From positions 62,001 through 126,000 of the forward strand of contig JASFXZ010000096.1 in NCBI GenBank assembly GCA_032209605.1: 64,000 nucleotides of DNA, written 5' to 3'. Positions 25,635-36,920 of the stretch are shown piece by piece. The DNA comes from Mactromeris polynyma. Lineage: Eukaryota; Mollusca; Bivalvia; Venerida; Mactridae. The notes beneath the pieces are model-generated. The model was given only the letters and a program-made list of their open reading frames with translations. It did no database searches and had not been told where the DNA came from. The stretch's first letter is position 1, and each line of letters opens with the position of its first letter. A program made the position numbers and the translations under genes.

Positions 25635-28550
25635 CACACTCAGCCATGGTATGAGCCATCTCCTCCCTAGTACATACACCATAATGGATCATTGTGTTGA
25701 ACTATACATGTAATACCATGTCAGACTTCCTAGGGAGTAGATCTACATCTTTTGTTTTCACTGATATGAGAAAGTTCATTATATTCTCATGATGTACCTA
25801 ATTCATAACTTATTGACATCAGCCAAAGTGTTTGGCAAGTGAATCACTGTTTTTACATTACAAGTATTCAATGAGCTGTTTCATTCTTGTTTCTCTCCAA
25901 TGAAGTCATAGTAGGATAGAAACAGGAGCCAATCTTATGATGTTTTCTTGGCAATTATTTTAGACAAAAAGAATTATTCAAAATTATTTCTGCATAGTTT
26001 CCAGGGGCCCTATCCTGCTCTATTTCCATGCTTGTCATGAGGATATGAGATGGGTAATTAAATTAATCAAATCATTATGGTGATAGTACCAGGTGCTGTC
26101 AGTTTTGATTGGTTACTTTTTATAATGAATTGTTGTATTGCAAAATGTGCTGTTATCATCTGCTTAATTTCTTCTATTGATTTAGTGAAGGTAAATAGTT
26201 GATTTAACAGATGTTCTATTACATGAGGTATGGTCTCAGTTGAATATTTGGGTAACTCCAAGATAATCTCCGATACCAATGATACTAAATGTGAATAATT
26301 GCTCTTGTAATGTCTACAGATTTGTTATGATTCAAATGTTCTGATAGTGTAGATTCTATGGCACTATGGTACAGATTCCACCACCTTTCTATGCTGTATG
26401 TAGTAACTCAAGTATTTCCCCTTCAGATTTGTTACATTCACAATGGTGGCAGTCTCTGAGACTTTTGGCCCGAATACAATGAGTCTCTTTCTGAGAAAAA
26501 CGCAATAATGATGACGTCATGTTTTCACATTATGACAGTGTGGCTACGGCGCTGTTGTATCTGAAAACATATTTGCTGTATTAGATTTGTGAAACTCAGA
26601 ATATTTTGTAGATCTAGTCTTGATGACCATATTTAAAGTGCTATAATTCCCTAAAATAATGTCATTAATATTTTTTGTTTTGTAGTAACCTACAAATATC
26701 CCTGCATTCTGAAATGCTAATAGCTCAATTTCGCCCAGATATGTCACTTGGGCCAACAATCTCATAGAATGACACCATGCACAGTGAATAAGTTTCAAAC
26801 TCACGGCTGCGTCTCATTTTCAACGCATAACAACATGTTCCAATGGTTCTACTGTTGTCATGCCAATGAGTCCAAAATGGATGTGAACAGTGAGTGTGGT
26901 CTTATTTTTTCCCTTTTAGAGGTTTATACGTGTAAAATTCAAAAATGGTGTTGATCCAATGAGACTCAGGCATAAAAACTGTAACATTGATATTGATTTC
27001 ATGTTATGTGTTAGGAAGTTGCTCCTCCTATACCAGTTGTTGTATGTCACTGTGATCATGTCACCTGGCCCATAGCTACACTAATGCAAAAGGAGGCCTC
27101 TGTCAAATGTGTTCAGGTTCCAAAAATAAGAAGTTGCAATATACTATTTTCCTGGTGAGACAAATTGTGGCTCTTGCTACAATCATGTGTACACAGCTGA
27201 TAACTTGATGCTTCCATGCTAGAAAGTAATCAGCTATTAATAATAATTTTGTGAGAGTTTGGTTCAGTTCAATACTTATTGTATTTTATTGTTCACAATA
27301 AATTGACTTGACTTAAATAAAATCAGCTTGAAATCACTTATTCTTGTGGAATATGTACAAAAGGCCGATGAATATAACAAGATTAATCAACGTGATCCAA
27401 AATTGTTTATCAGATTCATACTGAAGAATAATTAATTTTTATATATATTTTACCATTTTGTCCGCAATTTTCATATAATGAAGGAGATTTTGAATACTTC
27501 TCTACTTTGACCAAGGGGATTTTGAACACCCTTTGAATTCTGGATTTTAAATGTTGTGCAATTGTATGCATTCCTCTGTCTGCTTGCTTCATGAAAGGAT
27601 TTTGAGTTTGTTTGTAGTTTTAATAATCATGTAACTACAATATTAAACCACTTACAACTACATAGATTGAGCTCTACAAATTAAAGTAAAGTTGTCTGAA
27701 ACACATTCTGATGAAGTATGTTATCATTAAATTTACATAATAATGTTCTTTAACCAGAAAGAGCACCAAGAGAAAAAAACTTATCATTGCTGATGTGTCT
27801 ATATTCTTTGTAACCGCTTTGTTCCCTTTCAGTGTCACTGGAACAGATTCTAAGACAATAGCTGTGAATGTAAAAACCTATTATACAATGTTGAGTATTT
27901 ACTACTATGGAGAGCCTCTAAATATTTTATTAGTTTCGGCATCTTCTACAGTATGTGTGACTCTACGATTGTGCTTGACGTTTTGTTGTCAGGCATGGAG
28001 ATGTGCCTAACACAAATAAATCAAGATGTTGCACATTGGATTTGTCTTCTCAGCCAAACTTTGTTTTTTCATTGAAGGTTTTTTAATGAGAAAGGGTACA
28101 GATTCGGATGGCCATGCACATATCATGGATTGAGTATGTCGCAATCAGCATGTCAAATCTTGGATTATAGAGAGAAACAGTCAAACAGGGAAGGCAATAT
28201 TCACAAATCACTGGCCACCCCTTCACTTGATAATAAAAACCAGAAAGGTTGTAAATAAGCATATAATAGACGTAACAAAGGATTTCACGAAACAGTGATA
28301 GCATATACTTGTATGTCATACAAAAAAATTATATTTATATATAATGTCACTTTCACATATTTAAGAAAATAAAACAGTTACAAGTATATGTTATAAATTA
28401 TGCTGTGAATATTTGCTGGATTGTATGTCCGTCATAAGTATGTGTCATTCTCTTTGCCTTGAGGCTGAGGTTGTAGAATTCAGAGCCTTGTGACCAACCG
28501 CAGACATGGACACAGAAGCCTCGCTGTTAGTTAATTTCAAAGCTCAGAAA
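25635..28550. other. AT-rich non-coding stretch
   Basis: No supported gene. A minus-strand frame at 26544-26804 (86 codons) gives a moderately protein-like peptide (contains VTYLGEIELLAFQNAG) but no family motif or convincing splice context. An acceptor-like ccctttcag at about 27823-27831 precedes a short plus-strand frame and is equally inconclusive. Confidence 0.45.
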
Positions 28551-28977
28551 TCCCCTGCGAGGAAGTCAAGAAATGTTCATGAATTGTTATTGAACTATGT
28601 TCTTGAACAGTTCATGAACAACAAATGGCCACTCAAAAACTCCTAAGTTCAAGAGCTGCCGCTGCAAGGAATTCAAGAAATGTTCATGAATTGTTTTTGA
28701 ACGATGTTCTTGAATAGTTCGTGAACAACAAATGGCCAGTCAAGAACTCAAGTTCAAGAGCTGCCTGCTGAAAATTCAAGAAATTAACTGACTAGTTCAA
28801 GAACATATGTTACCAGTTCAAGAATCTGTACTTGAACATCCAATTCCTGTTCTAGAACATCAGTTCAAGGACTAATATCAGTAGTTCAAGAACAGTTCTT
28901 GAGGTTCTTGAATAGTTCTTGAATGTTCAAGAAGTTGATGCTAGTTCAAGAACTTTTCTCGCAGGGGATAAGGTGTT
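28551..28977. mobile_element. Foldback element made of TTCAAGAAC-type palindromes
   Basis: The ends are inverted: tcccctgcgaggaagt at about 28553 and acttttctcgcagggga ending at about 28976. The interior is packed with variants of the palindromic word gttcaagaac or gttcttgaac. The left half holds two direct copies of about 106 bases (each with caagaaatgttcatgaattg, then acaacaaatggcca, then gttcaagagctgcc). There is no coding capacity. The terminal inverted repeat of about 16 bp, with a foldback interior, indicates a non-autonomous DNA element. The flanks show no clear target-site duplication beyond one or two bases. Confidence 0.7.
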
Positions 28978-29859
28978 TTGATTTTAAGATGGTCTTCTGG
29001 TTGAATACATAACCACTGGCTCAAGATCTGATGACATTAATACAGATGTTTCTTTTTAATGCCTACTTGTTGCTGTTTGAAAATGGTGGAATCCCTTTCA
29101 TTTACACTATCTCAATTCATTATCATGTTTTAGTTTTAAAGAAATTCAAGTGGGTAAGAACGGCACCACAAACTGGCAAGCAAACTTCTTCTCCCAATGC
29201 TCTTTATTGTAAGTTGGACAATAATAGACACTCACAGTTTCTGCATCTTTTCCATACATCTCTTCTTTGTCTGCTCATATATCTAAGTCCCTACCATTAC
29301 AGCAGTTAAACAATACCCAGTTGTACAAAATGATGGTTTAATATTCAAAGTTTGCACAATTTTCAGTATTACAAAAGTGCAGCTTGTATTAAATTATAAT
29401 TTATTTCCTTTAGGCTGAAGAAAATAGTTCCCATGGCGATCACTAGATAATGATTATTTGATTAATAAGTCATGAATATGCTGAATTGTAACATTCTATC
29501 TTTATGAATATTACTTGCTTGCGTGTTATGTAACATTAAAATTGAAGGATGGATTATTTTGCCCTTAGTATACTTTATCAATGAATTTCACATTTTGTTG
29601 CTCATGGATAAAATTGTTTTTGATATTTCCATTAAAATATTGTTTTTGTGTACTGTGCTATTTATATATATATAATGTCATTAACTCTGTAGAAAAAGTT
29701 ATAATGTAAAATTTGATGAAGATCTTTCCAGTGGTATTTAGATCAGCTCCTATGTAATAATTGTAATGCAGCTTTGGAAGTGGTTGACATTCCCGAATGC
29801 AGTATTCAATAGTGTTGGTATTCATTTAAATGCGCAGTTTTATATAAAATTTATGAGCA
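28978..29859. other. AT-rich non-coding stretch
   Basis: A plus-strand frame of 92 codons (29031-29309) has the Leu/Phe/Tyr/His-rich composition of a chance AT-rich frame. Nothing else is recognised. Confidence 0.5.
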
Positions 29860-30027
29860 TGGATCCAGAGGGGAAACAGGGGTTGTCCTGGTTACCCTCA
29901 GATTTTGGCAAAATATGGTTGTCCATATATTATCCTAGATCAAGAAGGGGTCCCAAATTCAAGGGTCTCTCTGTTTCTGTCCTTACCAGGAGCATGACCC
30001 CTGACACAAATTGCTGGATCCGCACCA
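29860..30027. mobile_element. Probable hAT-like MITE, degraded
   Basis: A GC-richer island begins gcatggatccagagggg and ends ttgctggatccgcaccag, so its ends are inverted around ggatccag. The interior order (a cagggg block, ggttaccctc, aaggggtccc) resembles the very common invertebrate hAT-like elements that start with ggatccagagggg. The 90-codon open frame crossing this island is therefore best explained as element sequence. No target-site duplication was identified. Confidence 0.4.
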
Positions 30028-33000
30028 GATTCACATGACAGTGTATTCATGGAAAAGATCATGGAATAATTCAGAACTATAGTTCATTATCATCCTGACT
30101 TTATCATAATACATGAACTTACAATTCTATCTATAATACTTCATTTTCTGTATGTTTTAATTCTTCAGATATGTTTCAGAAAACATGATGCCAATGATGT
30201 AATTATGTATTGCCGATATATATCCCCGCCACTTGTGTAACAATGTCTTGTATTAAAGTACCACTGATAAAAGTTGACATACTGCTATATATTGCACTGA
30301 TAAAATGTTGGGTTACCTCAGTGGCATGACAACTCTTAATGTCACTTTAGATTATCTAGCTTCAATCTGAATGGGCCGCTACAAATCGTGAGAGCGGGAT
30401 GGTGAAGTGGCTGGGGTGCACGTGTACTTGAGACACTAATTCCTGCCATCTTATGTATGAAGAGCTTGGCTTTGCTTAAAGCTTGTTAATGAAGGGCTTA
30501 TCAGCTTTTTCAGCATAGAAACCTGCTGGGTGTTAGGATTATTTTGAGGGTATAACATAATTATGGCAGTGTCAGCCAGTTTATATTAATTATAAAAAGT
30601 TTAATTTTGGTGTTCCCCATAAGCAATTCAAAAGATGAAAGTAAAGTTTTATAAAAAACATTGAAATATTAGTCCATTAAAATATTAAAAAACTCCATGC
30701 TTAAGCTCTATCTTTTTATCAATACATTTTAAACACATTTCTTTTATTTTTTGGTAGACATTTTGCTTTAAATAAAAGAATGATTGTGAAATTGTAATTA
30801 TGTTTCATTGAGATAACAGTTTTCTTTTACACGACTTGCCCACATAAAAAAATTATTCACCACAGCATTGCAGGGAGAGAATTTGAAATGAAAATTTTAA
30901 CACGGAAGGTGAATGTAATAATATCCCATGAATTCCGTTGTCTGAAGTCGTGTCTATAATAAATAGAGAATTTTTTAGTCTGATTTAGTACATTTAACAA
31001 TTTAGGTGCAATAGAGATGTGTTATAATTGGCTGTTACTCATTTTAAAATGCTGAAATATTTATTTATTTGGCTAAGAATATTTTGTTACTGTGTGTGTT
31101 CAGTAATATGATTTAAAATTTAAAATTGTCTGAGAGGAAAGTTCCGTCTACAGTTCTGACTCATACACGCCCACTTGACAAAAATTTAACAATTGTATTT
31201 AATTAAACACAAACTGTTGATGTTGAACATTGAGGTGGATATTGTATTTTAATGGGGCATTTTATATTCTGGAAATAAAACTACAAATGCACACAGCAAA
31301 TTTAATCAACTATCTGACTTGCTCTATTAAGTCCAGCTGTGATTTCTGTGTATAAATGGAGACTTGATCCACTGCAAATGTTATAAAAGTGCCAATTACT
31401 GATTACAAACATTTGCATTTAATTTTTACTACATAAAATGGTAAATTGTATGATAATTAATGTTGTCTACAGATATGTTAATTGCCTTCCAACTGCACAT
31501 AGTGTTTTATTGTACTTAAAATATACATGAACATTCAGAATTGGTATTTATGTCTAATTGAAGGCATTGAATTTGGCTGATATTTCAAAACATGTGGTAA
31601 AATCAATTAAATCCAATATATATAAACACCTTGCAGTCATACATCCTGCCAAGTTTGTAAATTTATCATATTTTGTTGCTGTCTCTTAACTTCCTCTATA
31701 CGTAGATATTTTGATTTTGTTCAGAGCAATGAGTGATAAATTCCTATTGTAAACTTAGGTAGACTAGAATTTTAAGAATTGGTGACAAATTATGAATTGT
31801 TCTTCCAGTGACATTTACCCTGCCTGACGAAATAAGTTCTCAACTTAAATGCATTATTTTGGAAGAGCTGTTAATTTCTTTGTACTGATTTTAAGAAAGT
31901 CCTTTGGTAATTATATTGATGATAATTTAATTGAGAATCTTAAAGCCAGTGGTCTGACATTTGAATATGTTTTTTTTCTAAATATCAGAACAGGACATGG
32001 AATTTGCCAAAAGTAGGCGTCGGTCTGGCGGTACTCACCTTAATTGTGATCATTCATACAAAAAAGTAGCTGGGTGATGATGCTTCGTTAAGTTTCAGGG
32101 TAATTTTAACCGGCTCCCAGCCCTTTTTGACACCTCTGCATAATATATATTATTTTATAATACTGCAAAGAAAAATCCAGTAATTTCATTGGTTAAAGGC
32201 TCGCATATAGGATTCTATATACATGGCGCTGACAGGGTATATGACGTCCGAACTCATTTCCCCTTCATGCGCCTTGTGACCATTTTCGAAAACTTTTATC
32301 TCTTGATGTCTGCAAGTTACTAGAAATTGACAATTGATATTCACACATGATTCAATTGAACAGATTACATGTGTGCTAGTATTAATATTCAAAACGATAG
32401 ATTTTTTAAGGTTTGAGCAAAATTCAGTTTGATAAAGTCCATGAGATCAGACACTTGAAAATAAAAATTAGAGTGCAAGCACGCGCTTAACCATGTGTAT
32501 TGAGGTACCTTATGGGGTAGTGCAATTAATTTTTAGGCAATATAACGTGTTAGTGAAATAAAAATATTTGATATACAGCAAGTAATTCCCGATATATTTT
32601 AAAAGGAAAACGTTTATAATTACTGATATTATACATTACTAAAACACTCTAAACAATTTTATGAACCAAAAAACAGCAAAAATGGACAGATCTAATTCTT
32701 AGATCTAGAGCTAGGCATTGAAACATCGCTTGTTTAGCTAAATTCTTATGAAAACACGGTTTTGCAGTATTATAAATACTGGTTGTACCGCCGAGGGTTA
32801 TATAAATCACAGACAGGTTATATTCCCCCATAATACCCTGTCAACAACCTGTATAACTAATAATATATCCACATCAAGGGCTATTATATCTGCTTCTGTG
32901 CTTGTAACGAAATTAGTAAAGTACACCCACCCTCAAAGGACTAATAAGCTAAGAGTTACTACTATCTAATGTTGATAACGAATTCTCAACCAGAGTAAAA

Positions 33001-34051
33001 TGATATAGTGGTTCTATTTAAATCCTTCCCAGAGATACATTATATCCTGTTATAATTAATTTTATAATTTAATTTGTGAGTCATGATTCTGTTTTCGATA
33101 ACTTGGCAAGCACAATTTTTATTTCAGATAAAAAAATCAGGAGGTGCCCCAGAAAACTTGACAAATTGACTTTATAAGCCATATTGCGATAAGGGGGAAC
33201 ATTTCTACAATATATCTATGTCTAACTGCTTGTTACCATGTCTGTGAAATACTAAACATGTTCTCTTCTAGTATTTTATACACTTTGTCGGATCATACTT
33301 TACTGTCAGCTTTTAAGATTTCCTGCCAGACTATATTGTAAAAAATATAGAACGAAATCAGGATTTGAAATTCACAAAATAGAGCCATATCTTGTGTAGG
33401 TTTGTAATGTGTTAGATGTAACACAAGGTGCCACTTTTATCACTGAGTACTTCCTACCTTGATACCATTATTTTCTCGGAAGATCACTTTTATTATGCAA
33501 TTGTTTTTATAGATCCTTCAAGTTTCTATTTTTATTAAATTAAACTGCAGTGAATTAACTTGAAAGTATCATTTCAGTGTGAAAGGTGTTGCTAGGACAC
33601 TGCTGATTGGCATGTTGTGGTGTTTCTATGGTTACAGGGTGACATTTTGTTTTCACAATGATGTCAATTGAGAGAAACTAGATTTGACAGAATCGGCTGT
33701 TCTCTGTTTTCTATATGTTGTTTCCTGGCATTGAAGTATGTTACAGATGTGGTGAAACAATCACCTCTTTGTGTTGACATCATGTCTGAAATTTAACTCA
33801 AAATCTAGCATTGTTACTGGGAACAGCTGTATGCAAGCATTAGAAATAATTCTTGGTAAACATGATTTAAACATGATATGACTGATGACAAGTTAAGTTT
33901 GAAGTTATCTTACATCAATTATGAAACAAGCATACAGCTTATAGTAATCACTCACGCGGAGTGTTTCCTGGGTTAACTTATTGACTGGTATTGACACAAT
34001 TGTGGGAGTTGGGGCGCTTAGATTTACCCTAGTCCATTAGTCACATGTTAA
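30028..34051. other. AT-rich non-coding stretch
   Basis: No gene supported. A 14-bp perfect inverted pair (tataatactgcaaa at 32156-32169 and its complement at 32761-32774) encloses about 590 bases. A second pair within and near it (gacagggtat at about 32233, ataccctgtc at about 32831) is nearly symmetric. This might be an old DNA element, but the ends do not form a continuous terminal repeat. Confidence 0.45.
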
Positions 34052-34200
34052 GTTGACCATGTAATGTTAAATGCCTCAAAGACCATGGTTAGCCATGTTA
34101 TGTTAAATTGCTGCAAACATGGTCTGTGACCATGGTTTTTCAGGGTCTGTTACCATAATAACTGGCCATGTTAATTACCATTCAACATTACATGGTCAAC
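34052..34200. repeat. Foldback hairpin with CCATGG-type palindromes
   Basis: The arms 34052-34073 and 34179-34200 are inverted copies of 22 bases with one mismatch (gttgaccatgtaatgttaaatg-type; the sequence continues as the same family inward). Between them are several near-palindromes of the accatggt or gccatgtt kind. The element is non-coding. I infer a foldback element of the same general architecture as the one at 28551-28977, but built from a different word. Confidence 0.65.
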
Positions 34201-34611
34201 CATGGCTTATACAATGATTGGTCAAACCGGTTTGTCCACTACTTGCCCTGTCTGTGCTACTTATACATGATTCATTTCACCTAGGCTGACTTAACCCACT
34301 CGAGGGGCGTAACTCTTTTGTTACGAAATACATGTACATGCAATGCATGTCTGTTCAAACAATGATGAAATCTGTTTTTTGTCTGTTTTTCTTATTTTCC
34401 TTTTTATTTTGCTGTTTTTGCTTCGGTGGCATGAATTTCTTTTACCAATAACACTGCTTCCTTTCCAAAAATTATTCCAAACATCACTTTAATTTGCACT
34501 TTATTCCATAGAAAGAATGGAGCATAAAATTCATGTCCTCTGAGTCATGAGGGGAGATTATAACACCAAGCAATATTTACTATAACCTGATGATGATTAG
34601 CTGTATATTGT
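34201..34611. other. Non-coding spacer between two palindrome clusters
   Basis: No gene. It contains catttcacctaggctg near 34273, which resembles catttcacctgggtgg at the far end of the next cluster (near 34903), so the two clusters and this spacer may belong to one larger, partly degraded element. Confidence 0.4.
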
Positions 34612-34910
34612 CCTGACCATGGTCCAGAATTATGTTTATAGTACACCATTGTATTTCATGGTCATTTACTGTGGCCATGGTTGGCTGTATGCTTTTGACT
34701 ATGGTCTGCAATTTTGTTACATGGTCGACCATGGTTTTTCATGATATCTTACTGCTATACAGAATGACTTGTTCTGACATGGTCATACTCATCACTTTGA
34801 CCTTGGTGTAACCACGGCATTTGATGGTTTTTCGGTGACAACCATGAAATAACATGTTCATATATCAAAAACCATGAAATACTATGGTGACCATGGTATA
34901 CATTTCACCT
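34612..34910. repeat. Second CCATGG palindrome cluster
   Basis: About ten variants of accatggt, gaccatgg or atttcatggt occur in 300 bases, in both orientations. For example, gtatttcatggt at 34650-34661 is the exact complement of accatgaaatac further right (about 34871). It shares tgaccatggtttttca-like segments with the cluster at 34052-34200. There is no coding capacity. It is a foldback-type repeat, and its borders are uncertain. Confidence 0.5.
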
Positions 34911-34967
34911 GGGTGGGGGCACCTGTGTCGTGTGAACACATTTCTATTTTATATGACACTGCCTATC

Positions 34968-35135
34968 AGGGGCGCATTCACGATTTGGTATCAGGGGATC
35001 TTAGGGGGGGGGGAATTTTTAAATACAACTCATTAGCAGCGACGGAGTTATATTTTCGTATTTATACTCGGACAAACACGTAAGGTTGGGAGATTTTAGG
35101 GGGGGGGGGGGCGTGCGCCGGGTGCTACTCTCTGT
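34968..35135 (+). mobile_element. Truncated hAT-like MITE end with G-runs
   Basis: It begins tcaggggcgcattcacgatt, the kind of terminal sequence (caggggcg..) typical of hAT-family MITEs. It then holds two long G-tracts (10 near 35005, 13 near 35099) and gcgtgcgccgggtgc. I see no matching inverted right end, so this is probably a one-ended fragment. The family call is from general knowledge of such ends. Confidence 0.45.
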
Positions 35136-35639
35136 CTTACTCTTATTATTTTTATTTAAGTAGAGTTATTAGACTTATTTATCATATTATAGTTATCACT
35201 AGCTTCACCCATTAAGAACATTTAGGTACCTTCATGCTGATAAGTTTATGATAAACATAATCATTCAACAAGGTGCAGGTAATTGCCTATATTTATTTCT
35301 AAGTGTTTTCTTTTTACCAACAATTACACAAACAAATCACCAATCAGCAATAAGTATGTTAATGACTCGTGTATAATTAGACACTTAAACATAACCATTT
35401 GAAACATCTTCATTTCCAGTACTTTCTAATTGATTTTTAAGACATTTCTGTCTAATATTAGCATTTATGAATTTCATTCAATTATTGGCACTATGTGAAT
35501 TTACATTATGGTAAGTATGAAGTCATCATTTAAGGCCTTCATACAGAATGTTTGATTTTCCTTTCCAGATGTTTTCAAAAGTCAATTTGTAGATATAAAT
35601 TATTTTATTTTTGTTATTGACATTGTTATTACATACCAT
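35136..35639. other. AT-rich non-coding stretch
   Basis: Nothing recognised. Confidence 0.55.
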
Positions 35640-35885
35640 CTCCCATAGCTGAATGGTATCGGCATCCACCTTGGGAGCATGATGTTGGAAGGTTTGATTC
35701 CTGGTAGAGGTCTGTTCCATTGTGGCTGGTTGGTGAGCCACCAGCTAATTAAATAATGGTCAACGTTTGCCTATCTACCGGGTGCCTGGCATTAGAGGAC
35801 GTAGTTGTGCTCAGCAAGTAGGTGTCTCATAAGTAAGAAATGGCTGGCCCTATATAAAAAGGGGTGAAACTATAACAAAGAAACA
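35640..35885 (+). mobile_element. tRNA-derived SINE (plus strand)
   Basis: A perfect A-box match, tagctgaatgg (35646-35656), is followed by a near-perfect B box, ggtttgattcc (35691-35701). The spacing suits an RNA polymerase III internal promoter, but the head cannot fold as an intact tRNA. The body after the head includes ctatctaccgggtgcctgg and ggctggccctatataaaaa, with an approximate end at 35885. I do not assign a named family, and the right border is a guess. Confidence 0.5.
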
Positions 35886-35984
35886 CTATAGTTTATGCTT
35901 GAATATATCTCTGGAAGTTGATTGCTTCTTTAAATTATTCTCTTATTCAATTCCTAGGTAAATCGGTACTGCATAACAACTAGG

Positions 35985-36116
35985 AGACCCCATGGTTAAA
36001 TGGTTATGGTTGCAGACTTCAAATCACTTGCCCCTCACCACTGCAGTTTCAAATCTCACATATGAAATTGATGAGGATGTTTTCCAGCTGGTTTACATAA
36101 GGTTGATGGAACTATC
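35985..36116 (+). mobile_element. Bivalve-type SINE, 5' part, split by a minisatellite
   Basis: A perfect A-box match tggttaaatgg (35993-36003) and a degenerate B box gtttcaaatct (36046-36056) form a tRNA-derived head around the word cacttgcccctcacca. The body continues with ccagctggtttacataagg. This order matches, from memory, a SINE that is abundant in bivalves. In that SINE the body leads on to ctggggtcttcctccac and then agctggaaagtcgccatatgacc. Here the body runs straight into the 28-bp array, and its 3' part resumes after the array at 36846. Confidence 0.7.
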
Positions 36117-36845
36117 GGTGTGTCAGTCTGGGGTCTTCCTCCACGGTGTGTCAGTCTGGGGTCTTCCTCCACGGTGTGTCAGTCTGGGGTCTTCCTCCAT
36201 GGTGTGTCAGTCTGGGGTCTTCCTCCACGGTGTGTCAGTCTGGGGTCTTCCTCCACGGTGTGTCAGTCTGGGGTCTTCCTCCACGGTGTGTCAGTCTGGG
36301 GTCTTCCTCCACGGTGTGTCAGTCTGGGGTCTTCCTCCACGGTGTGTCAGTCTGGGGTCTTCCTCCACGGTGTGTCAGTCTGGGGTCTTCCTCCACGGTG
36401 TGTCAGTCTGGGGTCTTCCTCCACGGTGTGTCAGTCTGGGGTCTTCCTCCACGGTGTGTCAGTCTGGGGTCTTCCTCCACGGTGTGTCAGTCTGGGGTCT
36501 TCCTCCACGGTGTGTCAGTCTGGGGTCTTCCTCCACGGTGTGTCAGTCTGGGGTCTTCCTCCACGGTGTGTCAGTCTGGGGGTCTTCCTCCACGGTGTGT
36601 CAGTCTGGGGTCTTCCTCCACGGTGTGTCAGTCTGGGGTCTTCCTCCACGGTGTGTCAGTCTGGGGTCTTCCTCCACGGTGTGTCAGTCTGGGGTCTTCC
36701 TCCAAGGTGTGTCAGTCTGGGGTCTTCCTCCACGGTGTGTCAGTCTGGGGTCTTCCTCCACGGTGTGTCAGTCTGGGGTCTTCCTCCACGGTGTGTCAGT
36801 CTGGGGTCTTCCTCCACGGTGTGTCAGTCTGGCGTCTTCCTCCAC
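36117..36845 (+). repeat. 28-bp minisatellite inside a SINE, 26 units
   Basis: The unit begins ggtgtgtcag and ends ctggggtcttcctccac. It repeats 26 times with only three or four substitutions (for example ccatgg at about 36200, ccaagg at about 36704, ggcgtc at the end) and one inserted G at about 36580. Because 28 is one more than a multiple of three, the plus-strand frames rotate through the same peptide, which gives overlapping open frames of 235 to 293 codons. I do not consider these coding. The unit's second half is the SINE's own tail word, so the array expanded from SINE sequence. Confidence 0.96.
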
Positions 36846-36920
36846 GCTTATAGCTAGAAAAGTCACTACATGACCCTTGCTCTTTATAAAGACAACTTAA
36901 ACCCCCATTGCCCAACAAGT
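36846..36920 (+). mobile_element. Bivalve-type SINE, 3' part
   Basis: Directly after the last repeat unit come agctagaaaagtcactacat and gaccc, then acttaaaccccc and cccaacaag. This parallels the expected SINE tail (agctggaaagtcgccatatgacc ... gttaaaccc) with moderate divergence. It completes the element that starts at 35985. The 3' end is approximate. Confidence 0.65.

Noticed and set aside
28551..28977. Functional heat-shock element array
   Set aside because: TTCnnGAA pairs are abundant but their phase is irregular, and the sequence is better explained as a palindromic mobile element.
29766..30038. 90-codon plus-strand frame ending WIRTRFT
   Set aside because: Most of it lies in a hAT-like MITE whose ends carry ggatccag in inverted orientation.
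32156..32774. DNA transposon bounded by a 14-bp inverted pair
   Set aside because: The inverted pair is isolated. Flanking bases do not extend it, there is no target-site duplication, and the interior has no transposase-like frame.
35992..36873. 293-, 245- and 235-codon overlapping plus-strand frames
   Set aside because: The 28-base unit rotates through all three frames, giving the same 28-residue peptide in each. The array lies inside a SINE.
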